A DNA stretch of 47,607 bases, from contig JAFUDX010000003.1 of the NCBI GenBank assembly GCA_017464425.1, forward strand, positions 1 to 47,607, written 5' to 3'. The stretch's first letter is position 1; every line of letters starts with the position of its first letter. Origin of the DNA: Treponema sp. Lineage in GTDB: Bacteria > Spirochaetota > Spirochaetia > Treponematales > Treponemataceae. The translations under genes were made by a program, and so were the position numbers. Under the pieces are notes generated by a model that saw only the letters and a program-made list of their open reading frames with translations, was not told the DNA's origin and searched no databases. This document shows, piece after piece, positions 1 to 6,500 of this stretch.

Positions 1-411
1 CGTCGTGTTGACCAAAAATCGCTCGACATACTGAAAAACTGCTCACTGGTCACTGCTCACTGCTCACTTGCTTCTGACTCCGACTTCGGCTTTGAATTCC
101 TCGACATGATTTGCGCCGTAAAAATCGTGCGCGATGTAAACGAGGCGATTTCCTACATCAACACGCACAACACTAAGCATTCAGAGTGTATCGTCACCGA
201 AAATCGCGCAAACGCACGGCTCTTCCAAGCAAAAATCGACGCGGCATGCGTGTATGTCAATTCATCGACGCGCTTCACTGACGGTGGCGAATTCGGTTTC
301 GGCGCGGAACTCGGAATTTCAACGCAAAAGCTCCACGCGCGTGGTCCGATGGGAATCAAAGCCCTCACCACCACAAAATACTTAATCGACGGCGACGGGC
401 AGGTACGGTAA
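1..411 (+). CDS. proA: Gamma-glutamyl phosphate reductase, C-terminal part (5' end outside window)
   Basis: The frame is open from base 1 to the stop at 411. From about base 88 it reads like the C-terminal third of ProA, the NADPH-dependent enzyme that reduces gamma-glutamyl phosphate to glutamate semialdehyde in proline synthesis. Visible ProA features are the [11 protein letters not shown] segment, the HSECIVTE stretch, [20 protein letters not shown] and the ending [15 protein letters not shown]. The N-terminal catalytic part lies off the window. Upstream of the conserved segment, bases 41-68 are four tandem heptamers (GCTCACT/GGTCACT) translated in frame, where relatives have an ordinary variable linker. 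argA starts 14 bases downstream on the same strand, so the two glutamate-consuming genes are probably co-transcribed. Confidence 0.93.
   Translation, partial: RRVDQKSLDILKNCSLVTAHCSLASDSDFGFEFLDMICAVKIVRDVNEAISYINTHNTKHSECIVTENRANARLFQAKIDAACVYVNSSTRFTDGGEFGFGAELGISTQKLHARGPMGIKALTTTKYLIDGDGQVR
41..68 (+). repeat. Four tandem heptamers inside proA
   Basis: Units are GCTCACT, GGTCACT, GCTCACT and GCTCACT. The same GCTCACTGC wording recurs outside genes near 13556. The array lies in the proA reading frame and is translated. Confidence 0.85.
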
Positions 412-425
412 ATCAGGACGGGCAT

Positions 426-1751
426 ATGCAGGAAAAACCGATTTTAGAAAAAGCCGAGCGTATCAGAGATGTCATTCGCTACATCAAGCGATTTAAAAAC
501 GCCGCCGTTGTAATTCATATTGACGATGACATTATCGATTCTCCGCTCTTTGTAAGCCATATCCGCGACATCGCCTTGATTCATCAGGCAGGCTTGCGTG
601 TGATTATCGTTCCTGGCGCACGAAAAAAAATTGATGAAGTACTTTCTCAAAATGGCATTTCCTGGACATTTGAACACGGGTGCAGAATCACGCCAAACGA
701 AGCAATTCCTCTGATTCGTAATGCCGCTTTTGATGCCGCAAATGTCGTGATGACAAGTCTTGCAGGTGAGAACCTTACCGCCGTCATCGGAAACTGGGTT
801 CGGGCGCGGGGCAAGGGCGTGCTTTCTGGCGTTGATTTTGGGACAGCCGGCGAAATTGACAAACTCGATGATTCTACCATTCAGACCGTCTTGGACAATG
901 GATTTATCCCTATTTTTCCGTGCATTGGCTGGAGTTTAAACGGAAAACCGTACAATATTTCTTCATCTCAGCTTGCTTCGCAAATCGCGATTCATTTGCA
1001 GGCCGACAAACTTTTCTTTTTGCTCCCCAATGCCGAGCTTTCAGAAAACTATTTTACGATCCCAAGCGACATCGGTCTTTCACCGGAAGGCTGTATCCCC
1101 GCAATGAATCTTGAAGAATTGGATGAATTTTTAAAAGCGAATAAAAAGAAAAACGAAAAAATTCTTCCGTTGCTCCACCTTGCCAAAAAAGCAGTCACGT
1201 CAGGCGTTACGCGCGTTCATATTCTGAACGGTTCTATCGAAGGAACATTGCCGTGTGAAATTTTCAGCGACTTGGGCTCAGGCACGATGATTTATAAATC
1301 AAACTACGGAAAATTCAGGGCAATGCGCCGAGAAGACATTTCCGCAGTTCTTTCTTTAATCCGCCCGTTCGTGCGCAAAGGGATTCTTCTTCCACGAACA
1401 GAAAAACAAATGGAAGCCGAATACAATGATTTTATCGTCTATGAGCTTGACGGCGCAATACGAGCCTGCGCTGCGCTTCACATGTACGACCGCACTCAAG
1501 CAGAAATCGCAGCCGTTGCCGTTGATGAAAATTGCTCGCATATCGGTGTAGGTCCCAAAATGATTGAATACCTTATCGAAAAGGCAAAAACCATCTCAAT
1601 CGAAAGCGTTTTCATTTTAACCACACGAACAGCGGATTGGTTTGAAAAGCAGGGATTTGTTCCCGATGAAATCAACACGCTCCCGCAAAAACGCCTTGAA
1701 AAATGGACTCCAGAACGCGGCTCAAAATTGTTTCGATTACAGCTGCGCTAA
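426..1751 (+). CDS. argA: N-acetylglutamate synthase
   Basis: This is a two-domain ArgA of 441 residues, essentially the E. coli length of 443. It should transfer acetyl from acetyl-CoA to glutamate, the first step of arginine synthesis. Residues 1 to about 285 form an amino-acid-kinase fold (VIIVPGARKKIDEVL near 60, SLAGENLTAVIGNWV near 112). Residues 295-441 form a GNAT acetyltransferase domain (AMRREDISAVLSLIRPF, IRACAALHMYD, AAVAVDENCSHIGVG, FILTTRTADWF), ending like E. coli ArgA. The usual Arg/Gln of the acetyl-CoA loop is not obvious in CSHIGVG. The ATG at 426 follows proA closely, with an AGGA-like ribosome site. The gene is followed at once by a promoter-like sequence and a terminator hairpin. 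Confidence 0.93.
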   Translation: MQEKPILEKAERIRDVIRYIKRFKNAAVVIHIDDDIIDSPLFVSHIRDIALIHQAGLRVIIVPGARKKIDEVLSQNGISWTFEHGCRITPNEAIPLIRNAAFDAANVVMTSLAGENLTAVIGNWVRARGKGVLSGVDFGTAGEIDKLDDSTIQTVLDNGFIPIFPCIGWSLNGKPYNISSSQLASQIAIHLQADKLFFLLPNAELSENYFTIPSDIGLSPEGCIPAMNLEELDEFLKANKKKNEKILPLLHLAKKAVTSGVTRVHILNGSIEGTLPCEIFSDLGSGTMIYKSNYGKFRAMRREDISAVLSLIRPFVRKGILLPRTEKQMEAEYNDFIVYELDGAIRACAALHMYDRTQAEIAAVAVDENCSHIGVGPKMIEYLIEKAKTISIESVFILTTRTADWFEKQGFVPDEINTLPQKRLEKWTPERGSKLFRLQLR

Positions 1752-1754
1752 CAC

Positions 1755-1831
1755 TTCCCAAACTTCTACGAAAGTGCTATAGTATCTTCCGTCAATGGCG
1801 ACCTTGTGATTCACGGGGTCGCTGTTTTTTT
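1755..1831 (+). promoter_or_regulatory. Promoter-like sequence running into a terminator hairpin (leader of carB or end of argA)
   Basis: A possible -35 TTCCCA (1755-1760) and an extended -10 TGCTATAGT (TATAGT 1778-1783) are 17 bases apart. Fourteen bases further on comes an 11-bp stem (1798-1808 with 1812-1822, loop ATT), then a run of seven T (1825-1831). Two of the stem pairs are U-G, possible only in plus-strand RNA, so the hairpin acts in this orientation. It may simply terminate proA-argA. The same arrangement, with better promoters, occurs upstream of asnB and glnN. Confidence 0.6.
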
Positions 1832-1840
1832 GATAAGAAT

Positions 1841-1907
1841 CCACAGATTTACACAGATTTACACAGATTTTTTATACATAATCTGTGATAATCCTGCTAA
1901 TCTGTGG
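1841..1907. repeat. Dispersed CACAGATTT/AATCTGTGG repeat upstream of carB
   Basis: Three tandem ACACAGATTT-type units are followed by inverted AATCTGTG units. CCACAGATT at 1841 pairs with AATCTGTGG at 1899-1907. The same vocabulary recurs at 31235-31300 (inside rsmE) and 35086-35213. Confidence 0.85.
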
Positions 1908-1927
1908 ATAGAAATTTTGAGGATAAA

Positions 1928-3583
1928 ATGATGCCGAAAAATAAAACAATCGTCGTCTTGGGGTCGGGACCAATCCGTATCGGACAGGGAATTGAATTTG
2001 ACTACGCGAGCGTTCAGTGCGTTTGGAATCTAAAAAAACTTGGCTACGAAGTCGCGATTATCAACAACAATCCAGAAACGGTTTCCACTGATTTTGACAC
2101 GGCGGACAGGCTGTATTTTGAGCCGCTTACGCCTGTTGATGTGATGAATGTGCTTGCCGTCGAAAAGCCGATTGGCGTGGTTGTGGCGTTTGGCGGCGGA
2201 ACGGCGATAAAACTTGCGAAATTTCTTGACGAGCAGGGAATCAAAATCTTGGGAACGAGTGCGGATGCGATTGACCTTGCCGAAGACCGCGAGCGATTTG
2301 AAGAACTCTGTGACCGACTGCACATCAACCGACCGAAAGGGCTTACCGTGTTTACCGAAGTCGAAGCGTTGGAAGCGGCGGCAAAAATCGGCTATCCTGT
2401 TTTGATGCGACCGAGCTATGTGTTGGGCGGTCAGAATATGATTATCGCGCGAAACAACGCTGATGTAAAAGAATACATGAAAATCATCTTGCGCGCTGGA
2501 ATCGAAAATCCTGTCCTTATCGACAAATATATGGAAGGCAAGGAACTTGAAGTTGATTGCATTTGTGACGGCGAGGATGTTTTGATTCCAGGCATTATGG
2601 AGCACATTGAGCGTACGGGAATTCATTCGGGAGACTCGATTGCCGTGTATCCAGGAACTTTTGAGGCGGAAATCGAAGCCAAAATCGTGCAACAGAGCCG
2701 TGACTTGGCGTTGGCACTCGGCACAAAAGGCTTGGTCAACATTCAGTACCTCATTTATGACGACGGGAATGGCGATGACCTGTACATTATCGAAGCAAAC
2801 CCGCGTTCAAGTCGCACCGTGCCCTACCTTTCCAAAGTGACTGGCGTTCCGATGATTGAACTTGCCACCCGCGCCATGCTCGGCGAAAAAGTGAGCGATA
2901 TGGGCTACGGAACAGGTCTTTTCAGAAAACCGAATTATTTTGCCGTAAAAGTGCCCGTGTTCAGTTTTGAAAAACTCATGGATGTTGACACGCACTTAGG
3001 CCCTGAAATGAAATCCACTGGCGAAGTTTTGGGCATTGCCACCACTCGCGAAGAAGCGATTTTCAAAGGCATGGCAGCCGCAGGGTGGAAGATGATAAGA
3101 CCGAAGACAGACGGGGCGTTGCGGGGTGTCCCCGCAGAGGGGGTAGGCGAAAACGAAGTTGTAGCCGAGGGGGAGACTTCCCCCACTGGCGTTCTCTTTT
3201 CAGTTCGTGCGACTGATTTGCCCGAACTCCCCGACCTTGCCCGCAAATTTTACGAGCTTGGCTTTACTCTCTACGCCACGAGCGGAAACGCGGACACGAT
3301 TGAGCGAAGTGGCATGACGGTGAATCATGTGGCGAAAGTGCACGAAAACTACCACGACAATGTGATGACTCTCCTCGAAAGCGGAAAAATCGCCTATGTG
3401 GTCTCCACTTCCGCAAAAGGGCGCGATCCGGTAGCAGAGAGCGTAAAATTGCGCCGCCTTGCCGTTGAGCGCGACATCGACTGCATCACTTCAATCGACA
3501 CGGCACACGCGCTTGCGGATTGCCTTGCAAGCCCCTTCACGCTCGAAAACGCAAGTTTGGTGGACATCAACAAAGATATTTAA
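1928..3583 (+). CDS. carB: Carbamoyl-phosphate synthase large chain, stand-alone C-terminal half
   Basis: This matches residues ~553-1073 of E. coli CarB: the second (carbamate-phosphorylating) ATP-grasp domain followed by the MGS-like regulatory domain. Seen are VVLGSGPIRIGQGIEFDY at the start, NNNPETVSTDFDTADRLYFEP, RPSYVLGGQNM, GIMEHIERTGIHSGDS, EANPRSSRTVPYLSKVTG, and at the end the ATP-grasp/MGS joint and VVSTSAKGRD. The glutamine/bicarbonate-side N-terminal half is absent from this window; argA lies upstream. The ATG at 1928 is preceded by GAGG, and a second ATG follows at once. About 25 extra residues (bases 3113-3185) between the ATP-grasp and MGS domains are an in-frame copy of a dispersed hairpin element. 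The protein presumably pairs with a separately encoded N-terminal half, as in organisms with split CarB. Confidence 0.92.
   Translation: MMPKNKTIVVLGSGPIRIGQGIEFDYASVQCVWNLKKLGYEVAIINNNPETVSTDFDTADRLYFEPLTPVDVMNVLAVEKPIGVVVAFGGGTAIKLAKFLDEQGIKILGTSADAIDLAEDRERFEELCDRLHINRPKGLTVFTEVEALEAAAKIGYPVLMRPSYVLGGQNMIIARNNADVKEYMKIILRAGIENPVLIDKYMEGKELEVDCICDGEDVLIPGIMEHIERTGIHSGDSIAVYPGTFEAEIEAKIVQQSRDLALALGTKGLVNIQYLIYDDGNGDDLYIIEANPRSSRTVPYLSKVTGVPMIELATRAMLGEKVSDMGYGTGLFRKPNYFAVKVPVFSFEKLMDVDTHLGPEMKSTGEVLGIATTREEAIFKGMAAAGWKMIRPKTDGALRGVPAEGVGENEVVAEGETSPTGVLFSVRATDLPELPDLARKFYELGFTLYATSGNADTIERSGMTVNHVAKVHENYHDNVMTLLESGKIAYVVSTSAKGRDPVAESVKLRRLAVERDIDCITSIDTAHALADCLASPFTLENASLVDINKDI
3113..3185 (+). 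repeat. Compact composite hairpin element inside carB (in frame)
   Basis: The left module is a GTTGCGGGG/CCCCGC hairpin followed by AGAGGGGGTAG (3116-3145). The right module is a GAGGGGGAGACTTCCCCC hairpin (3167-3184). Both are found in the same order and orientation in the intergenic copy at 13294-13550. The coding frame stays open through the element. Confidence 0.85.
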
Positions 3584-3592
3584 AAAGAAGAA

Positions 3593-3955
3593 TTAGTGCG
3601 CATCAACCCATTTTTGAATTCCCGCCACGACATCGGCATCAACTTGATGCTCTACGCGGCAGGCATTTTCTTCGCATTGATCTTCTGAAAGCCCCGTGAT
3701 TTTTTGCAGAAAAACGGTGAGCAATTTATGCCGATTATAAACATCTTCTGCCTTTTCCTTGCCTTTTTCGGTGAGTTTGAGCATATTTCCCATACCAAAT
3801 TCGACATATCCATCCTTTTCAAGCAAACTCATAGCACGACTGACACTAGGACGCGAAACAGCAAGTTTATTCGCGACATCAACAGAACGAACAAATCCGT
3901 TTTCTAACTGCAAGCGCAAAATTGCCTCAAGATAATCTTCACCCGACTCGTACAT
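3593..3955 (-). CDS. DtxR/MntR-family metal-dependent regulator
   Basis: A 120-residue DNA-binding regulator with the DtxR/MntR N-terminal winged helix (ESGEDYLEAILRLQ, then RSVDVANKLAVSRPSVSRAMSLLEKDGYV) and the dimerisation/metal-binding helices (RHKLLTVFLQKI, ENACRVEHQVD). There is no C-terminal SH3-like domain, as in MntR. The E-x-x-C-x-x-E-H arrangement matches metal ligands of the family. The start at 3955 has GGAGA eight bases upstream; an in-frame extension to 4015 has no ribosome site. It is convergent with carB and divergent from the small promoter/hairpin unit at 4041. Which metal it senses cannot be told from sequence. Confidence 0.85.
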   Translation of the reverse strand: MYESGEDYLEAILRLQLENGFVRSVDVANKLAVSRPSVSRAMSLLEKDGYVEFGMGNMLKLTEKGKEKAEDVYNRHKLLTVFLQKITGLSEDQCEENACRVEHQVDADVVAGIQKWVDAH

Positions 3956-3986
3956 ATCAAATTCTCCTTTTTTGTTAGCGCATGCT

Positions 3987-4035
3987 ATTATAGCAGAGTA
4001 GTGAAAAATTCGCAAATTATCAAATGAGATAATTT
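3987..4035 (-). promoter_or_regulatory. Promoter of the DtxR-type gene with an adjacent palindrome
   Basis: On the minus strand, TTGCGA (4010-4015) and TATAAT (3987-3992) are 17 bases apart. A perfect 8-bp inverted repeat, AAATTATC/GATAATTT (4014-4021 and 4028-4035, 6-base gap), overlaps the -35 side and lies just before the divergent promoter at 4041. It is a candidate autoregulatory operator. Confidence 0.5.
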
Positions 4036-4040
4036 TCCCA

Positions 4041-4142
4041 TTGACAAAGCCCCCGCTTTAGTAGTATAAAATTCACATCGACAAAGAGGTCGTAGATAAT
4101 TTCCCACTTTTCGGGGCATTGTCTACGACCTCTTTTGTTTTT
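4041..4142 (+). ncRNA. Candidate tiny RNA or attenuator upstream of asnB
   Basis: A perfect -35 TTGACA (4041-4046), an 18-base spacer and a TATAAA -10 (4065-4070) point at an 18-bp stem that begins 12 bases later (4083-4100 with 4118-4135). A U-rich tail (4133-4142) follows. The stem holds one U-G pair, which pairs only in plus-strand RNA. The RNA would run from about 4077 to 4142, about 65 bases. The 5' arm carries GAGGUCGUAGA, nearly identical to GAGGUCGCAGA in the hairpin upstream of glnN. The small RNA or attenuator role is inferred; the promoter and hairpin are seen. Confidence 0.6.
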
Positions 4143-4150
4143 AAAATTCC

Positions 4151-4299
4151 TCACAGAGCTAAAGAGGACACAGAGAAAATTTTGTAACATCAAATTTTTC
4201 TCTTACACAAATTCCTTTTTTCTTAAAGCATGAGTAGGGTAAAATGTATTTGCATGGAAATTTTACCTCTGTGCTCTCTGTGTTCTCTGTGAGAAATTT
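4151..4299. repeat. Inverted CTCTGTG-type repeat in the asnB leader
   Basis: The left arm (TCACAGAG..AGAGGACACAGAGAAAAT, 4151-4184) is mirrored by the right arm (AAATTTTACCTCTGTG..CTCTGTGAGAAAT, about 4258-4297). The right arm ends about 17 bases before the asnB start. The inner 70 bases show no gene. With the upstream hairpin it fills the 300-base gap before asnB. A possible weak -10 (TAAAAT) lies at 4240-4245. Confidence 0.75.
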
Positions 4300-4315
4300 T
4301 TTGGGGGAATAAGCT

Positions 4316-6349
4316 ATGTGTGGTTTTGTAGGTGCTTTTGATTTGTCTTCGGGCGGAAAGCCGATTGCGGACGGTTTGCGTGACGAGTTGCGCTCGCAAA
4401 TTTTGGAGATGTCGAAGAAAATCCGCCACCGCGGACCCGACTGGAGCGGCGTGTACACGGGCGAGAACGCGATTTTGAGCCACGAGCGGCTTTCGATTGT
4501 TGACCCGCTCAGTGGCAAACAACCGTTAGTTAGTGACGACGGAAAAATTATCCTCGCGGTGAACGGCGAAATCTACAACCACAAGGAACTTCGCGCCCGC
4601 TTCAGCGACTACGCCTTCAAAACAGGAAGCGACTGCGAAGTGATTCTCCCGCTCTACAAAAAATTCCGCGAGTCGGGCGACTTTTCGGCGATGATTGAAA
4701 CGCTTTCGGGAATCTTCGCGTTCGCGCTCTACGACAGCGAGTCGGATTCGTATCTCATCGCCCGCGACGAAATCGGCGTAATCCCGCTCTATCAGGGCTG
4801 GGACAAGGCCGGCCGCTACTATGTCGCAAGCGAGCTGAAAGCCTTAGAGGGCGAGTGCCAGACAATCGAGGAATTCCCGAACGGAAGCTATTTGTTCAGC
4901 AAGGAGGGGGAAGTCTCCCCCTGCGCCTCATCTAAAGAATCGGCTACCCCCTCTCCTAAGGGGCAAAGCCCCTTAAAATCCCCAGAATCCACGGTCATTG
5001 AGCCTGCCGAAATGACCGCTTCGGAAAAGGTGGTTTCGACAAGCTCAACCACCGTCATGCCAACGACAGCAACCATCGCGAAACCTGTGCGTTGGTATCA
5101 CCGCGACTGGGAAAACTACGATGCGGTAAAGAACAGCCCCCGCGCTACGGACGACAAGGGCGAGGTCATCAACCCCGCCGTAATCGAAAAAGTGCGCAAC
5201 GGCTTGGAAGCAGCGGTAAAGGCGCAGCTTATGAGCGATGTTCCCTACGGCGTGTTGCTTTCGGGCGGCTTGGACTCTTCGATAATCGCCGCAATCACGC
5301 AAAAATTCTCAAAAAAGCGCGTCGAGAGCGACAGCAAGGAAAGCGCGTGGTGGCCGCAGCTGCACTCGTTCGCGATTGGTTTGGAAGGCTCGCCCGATTT
5401 AATCGCCGCGCAAAAAGCCGCTGACTACATCGGAACGGTTCACCACGAAGTGCATTTCACGATTCAAGAGGCACTGGACGCGCTCCCCGATGTCATCTAC
5501 CATATCGAAACCTACGACATCACCACCGTCCGCGCGTCAACGCCGATGTATCTTCTTGCTCGCGTCATAAAATCAATGGGAATCAAAATGGTGCTTTCGG
5601 GCGAAGGAAGCGACGAGCTTTTCGGCGGCTACCTCTATTTCCACAAAGCCCCGAACGCGCAGGAATTCCACGAAGAACTTGTGCGCAAAATGTCGAAGCT
5701 CCACCTTTACGATTGTCTCCGTGCGAACAAAAGCCTCATGGCGTGGGGGGTTGAAGGTCGCGTTCCCTTCCTCGACAAAGATTTCATCGACATCGCGATG
5801 AGCCTGAATCCAAGCGACAAGATGAGCATAAAACTGCCTTCGGTGGTCGATAATGATAAAGCAACAGTTGCCAAAGATAAATCGGTGGTTGAGCCTGTCG
5901 AAACCACCACCAACGGCACGGTCATTTCGACAAGCTCAATGACCACACATCAGCGAATCGAAAAATGGATTCTCCGAAAGGCGTTTGAAGACCTGCTTCC
6001 CGAAAACATCGCGTGGCGGCAGAAAGAGCAGTTTTCTGACGGCGTAGGCTACAACTGGATTGACACGCTCAAAAAAATCACCGAAGAGAAAGTGAGCGAC
6101 GCAGAATTCGCCCGCCGCGAGAACCGCTTCCCGGTGAATCCGCCCAAAACAAAGGAAGAATACTACTACCGCGAGATTTACTCACGGCTCTTCCCAAGCG
6201 ACAGCGCGGCAAAGTGCGTTCCCCACGAAGCGGGAGTCGCCTGCTCCACCGCAAAAGCACTCGAATGGGATGCCGCGTGGAAAAACATGGACGAGCCATC
6301 AGGCAGAGCAATTGGTGGAGTGCATAACGATGCGTACAAAGCGAAATAA
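4316..6349 (+). CDS. asnB: Asparagine synthetase B (glutamine-hydrolysing)
   Basis: A class II glutamine amidotransferase plus synthetase that makes asparagine from aspartate, ATP and glutamine. The nucleophile is Cys2 (MCGFVGAFD). The glutaminase domain (to about 200) shows RHRGPDWSG, HERLSIVDPLSG, NGEIYNH and GSDCEVI. The synthetase domain shows the PP-loop VLLSGGLDSS, GEGSDELFGGY, WGVEGRVPFLDKDF and WRQKEQFSDGVGYNW. It has 677 residues against 554 in E. coli. The excess is mainly two in-frame insertions: about 60 residues at the domain joint (bases 4903-5060) and about 38 before RIEKWILRKAF (bases 5830-5950). Both consist of dispersed repeat elements. All catalytic motifs are intact, so the enzyme is probably active. 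It is downstream of a promoter/hairpin unit. Confidence 0.95.
   Translation: MCGFVGAFDLSSGGKPIADGLRDELRSQILEMSKKIRHRGPDWSGVYTGENAILSHERLSIVDPLSGKQPLVSDDGKIILAVNGEIYNHKELRARFSDYAFKTGSDCEVILPLYKKFRESGDFSAMIETLSGIFAFALYDSESDSYLIARDEIGVIPLYQGWDKAGRYYVASELKALEGECQTIEEFPNGSYLFSKEGEVSPCASSKESATPSPKGQSPLKSPESTVIEPAEMTASEKVVSTSSTTVMPTTATIAKPVRWYHRDWENYDAVKNSPRATDDKGEVINPAVIEKVRNGLEAAVKAQLMSDVPYGVLLSGGLDSSIIAAITQKFSKKRVESDSKESAWWPQLHSFAIGLEGSPDLIAAQKAADYIGTVHHEVHFTIQEALDALPDVIYHIETYDITTVRASTPMYLLARVIKSMGIKMVLSGEGSDELFGGYLYFHKAPNAQEFHEELVRKMSKLHLYDCLRANKSLMAWGVEGRVPFLDKDFIDIAMSLNPSDKMSIKLPSVVDNDKATVAKDKSVVEPVETTTNGTVISTSSMTTHQRIEKWILRKAFEDLLPENIAWRQKEQFSDGVGYNWIDTLKKITEEKVSDAEFARRENRFPVNPPKTKEEYYYREIYSRLFPSDSAAKCVPHEAGVACSTAKALEWDAAWKNMDEPSGRAIGGVHNDAYKAK
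4903..4983 (-). repeat. Compact composite hairpin element inside asnB (reverse orientation, in frame)
   Basis: GGAGGGGGAAGTCTCCCCCT (4903-4922) is the right-end module reversed. GGCTACCCCCTCTCC followed by an AAGGGG/CCCCTT hairpin (4942-4975) is the left module reversed. Together they are the mirror of the carB copy. They are translated as a Ser/Pro-rich linker. Confidence 0.8.
4993..5053 (+). repeat. Inverted pair of 25-bp palindromes, asnB copy 1
   Basis: Element one (4993-5017) has arms GGTCATT/AATGACC around GAGCCTGCCGA. Element two (5029-5053) has arms GGTGGTT/AACCACC around TCGACAAGCTC, the core in reverse. They are 11 bases apart and read in frame as VIEPAEMT and VVSTSSTT. Confidence 0.9.
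5884..5944 (+). repeat. Inverted pair of 25-bp palindromes, asnB copy 2
   Basis: Element one (5884-5908) has arms GGTGGTT/AACCACC around GAGCCTGTCGA. Element two (5920-5944) has arms GGTCATT/AATGACC around TCGACAAGCTC. They are 11 bases apart, in frame (VVEPVETT and VISTSSMT). Confidence 0.9.
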
Positions 6350-6448
6350 ATGCGGCGAGTTTGCAATGCAAACTCGTTAAGCACGCGCCAGCGTGCGATG
6401 GGGGCATGACAAAGCGTACTAAAAAATCACCTTGTGTATCATTTTTAT
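6350..6448. repeat. Short hairpin-rich spacer after asnB
   Basis: It contains GAGTTTGCA/TGCAAACTC (about 6357-6375) and GCACGC/GCGTGC hairpins. This is the same style of modules as in the larger composite repeats. There is no long T-run, so termination is uncertain. Confidence 0.5.
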
Positions 6449-6477
6449 TTGCAAAATTCTCAATTCGGATTTATAAT
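6449..6477 (+). promoter_or_regulatory. Promoter of the cyclase gene
   Basis: TTGCAA (6449-6454), a 17-base spacer and TATAAT (6472-6477) lie upstream of the ATG at 6501. AAGGAA serves as ribosome site. Confidence 0.65.
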
Positions 6478-6500
6478 AGATAGGCAAGGAATTTCATAAC

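Noticed and set aside
1841..1907. CRISPR-like array of short units
   Set aside because: Units are about 10 bases, without spacers of constant length, and there are no cas genes.
2030..2692. Open frame of 220 codons on the minus strand
   Set aside because: Antisense to the strongly conserved carB; composition is that of a shadow frame.
3593..4015. Longer start (4015) for the DtxR-type regulator
   Set aside because: The extra 20 residues have no family match and would span the promoter; ATG 3955 has a proper ribosome site.
6350..6448. Possible integron attC site (GTTAAGC at about 6374)
   Set aside because: GTTRRRY is matched, but no RYYYAAC partner or attC-like inner boxes are found at the right distance, and no integrase is in the window. 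The GC-rich elements at 16570 and 46965 also fail the consensus at the last base.
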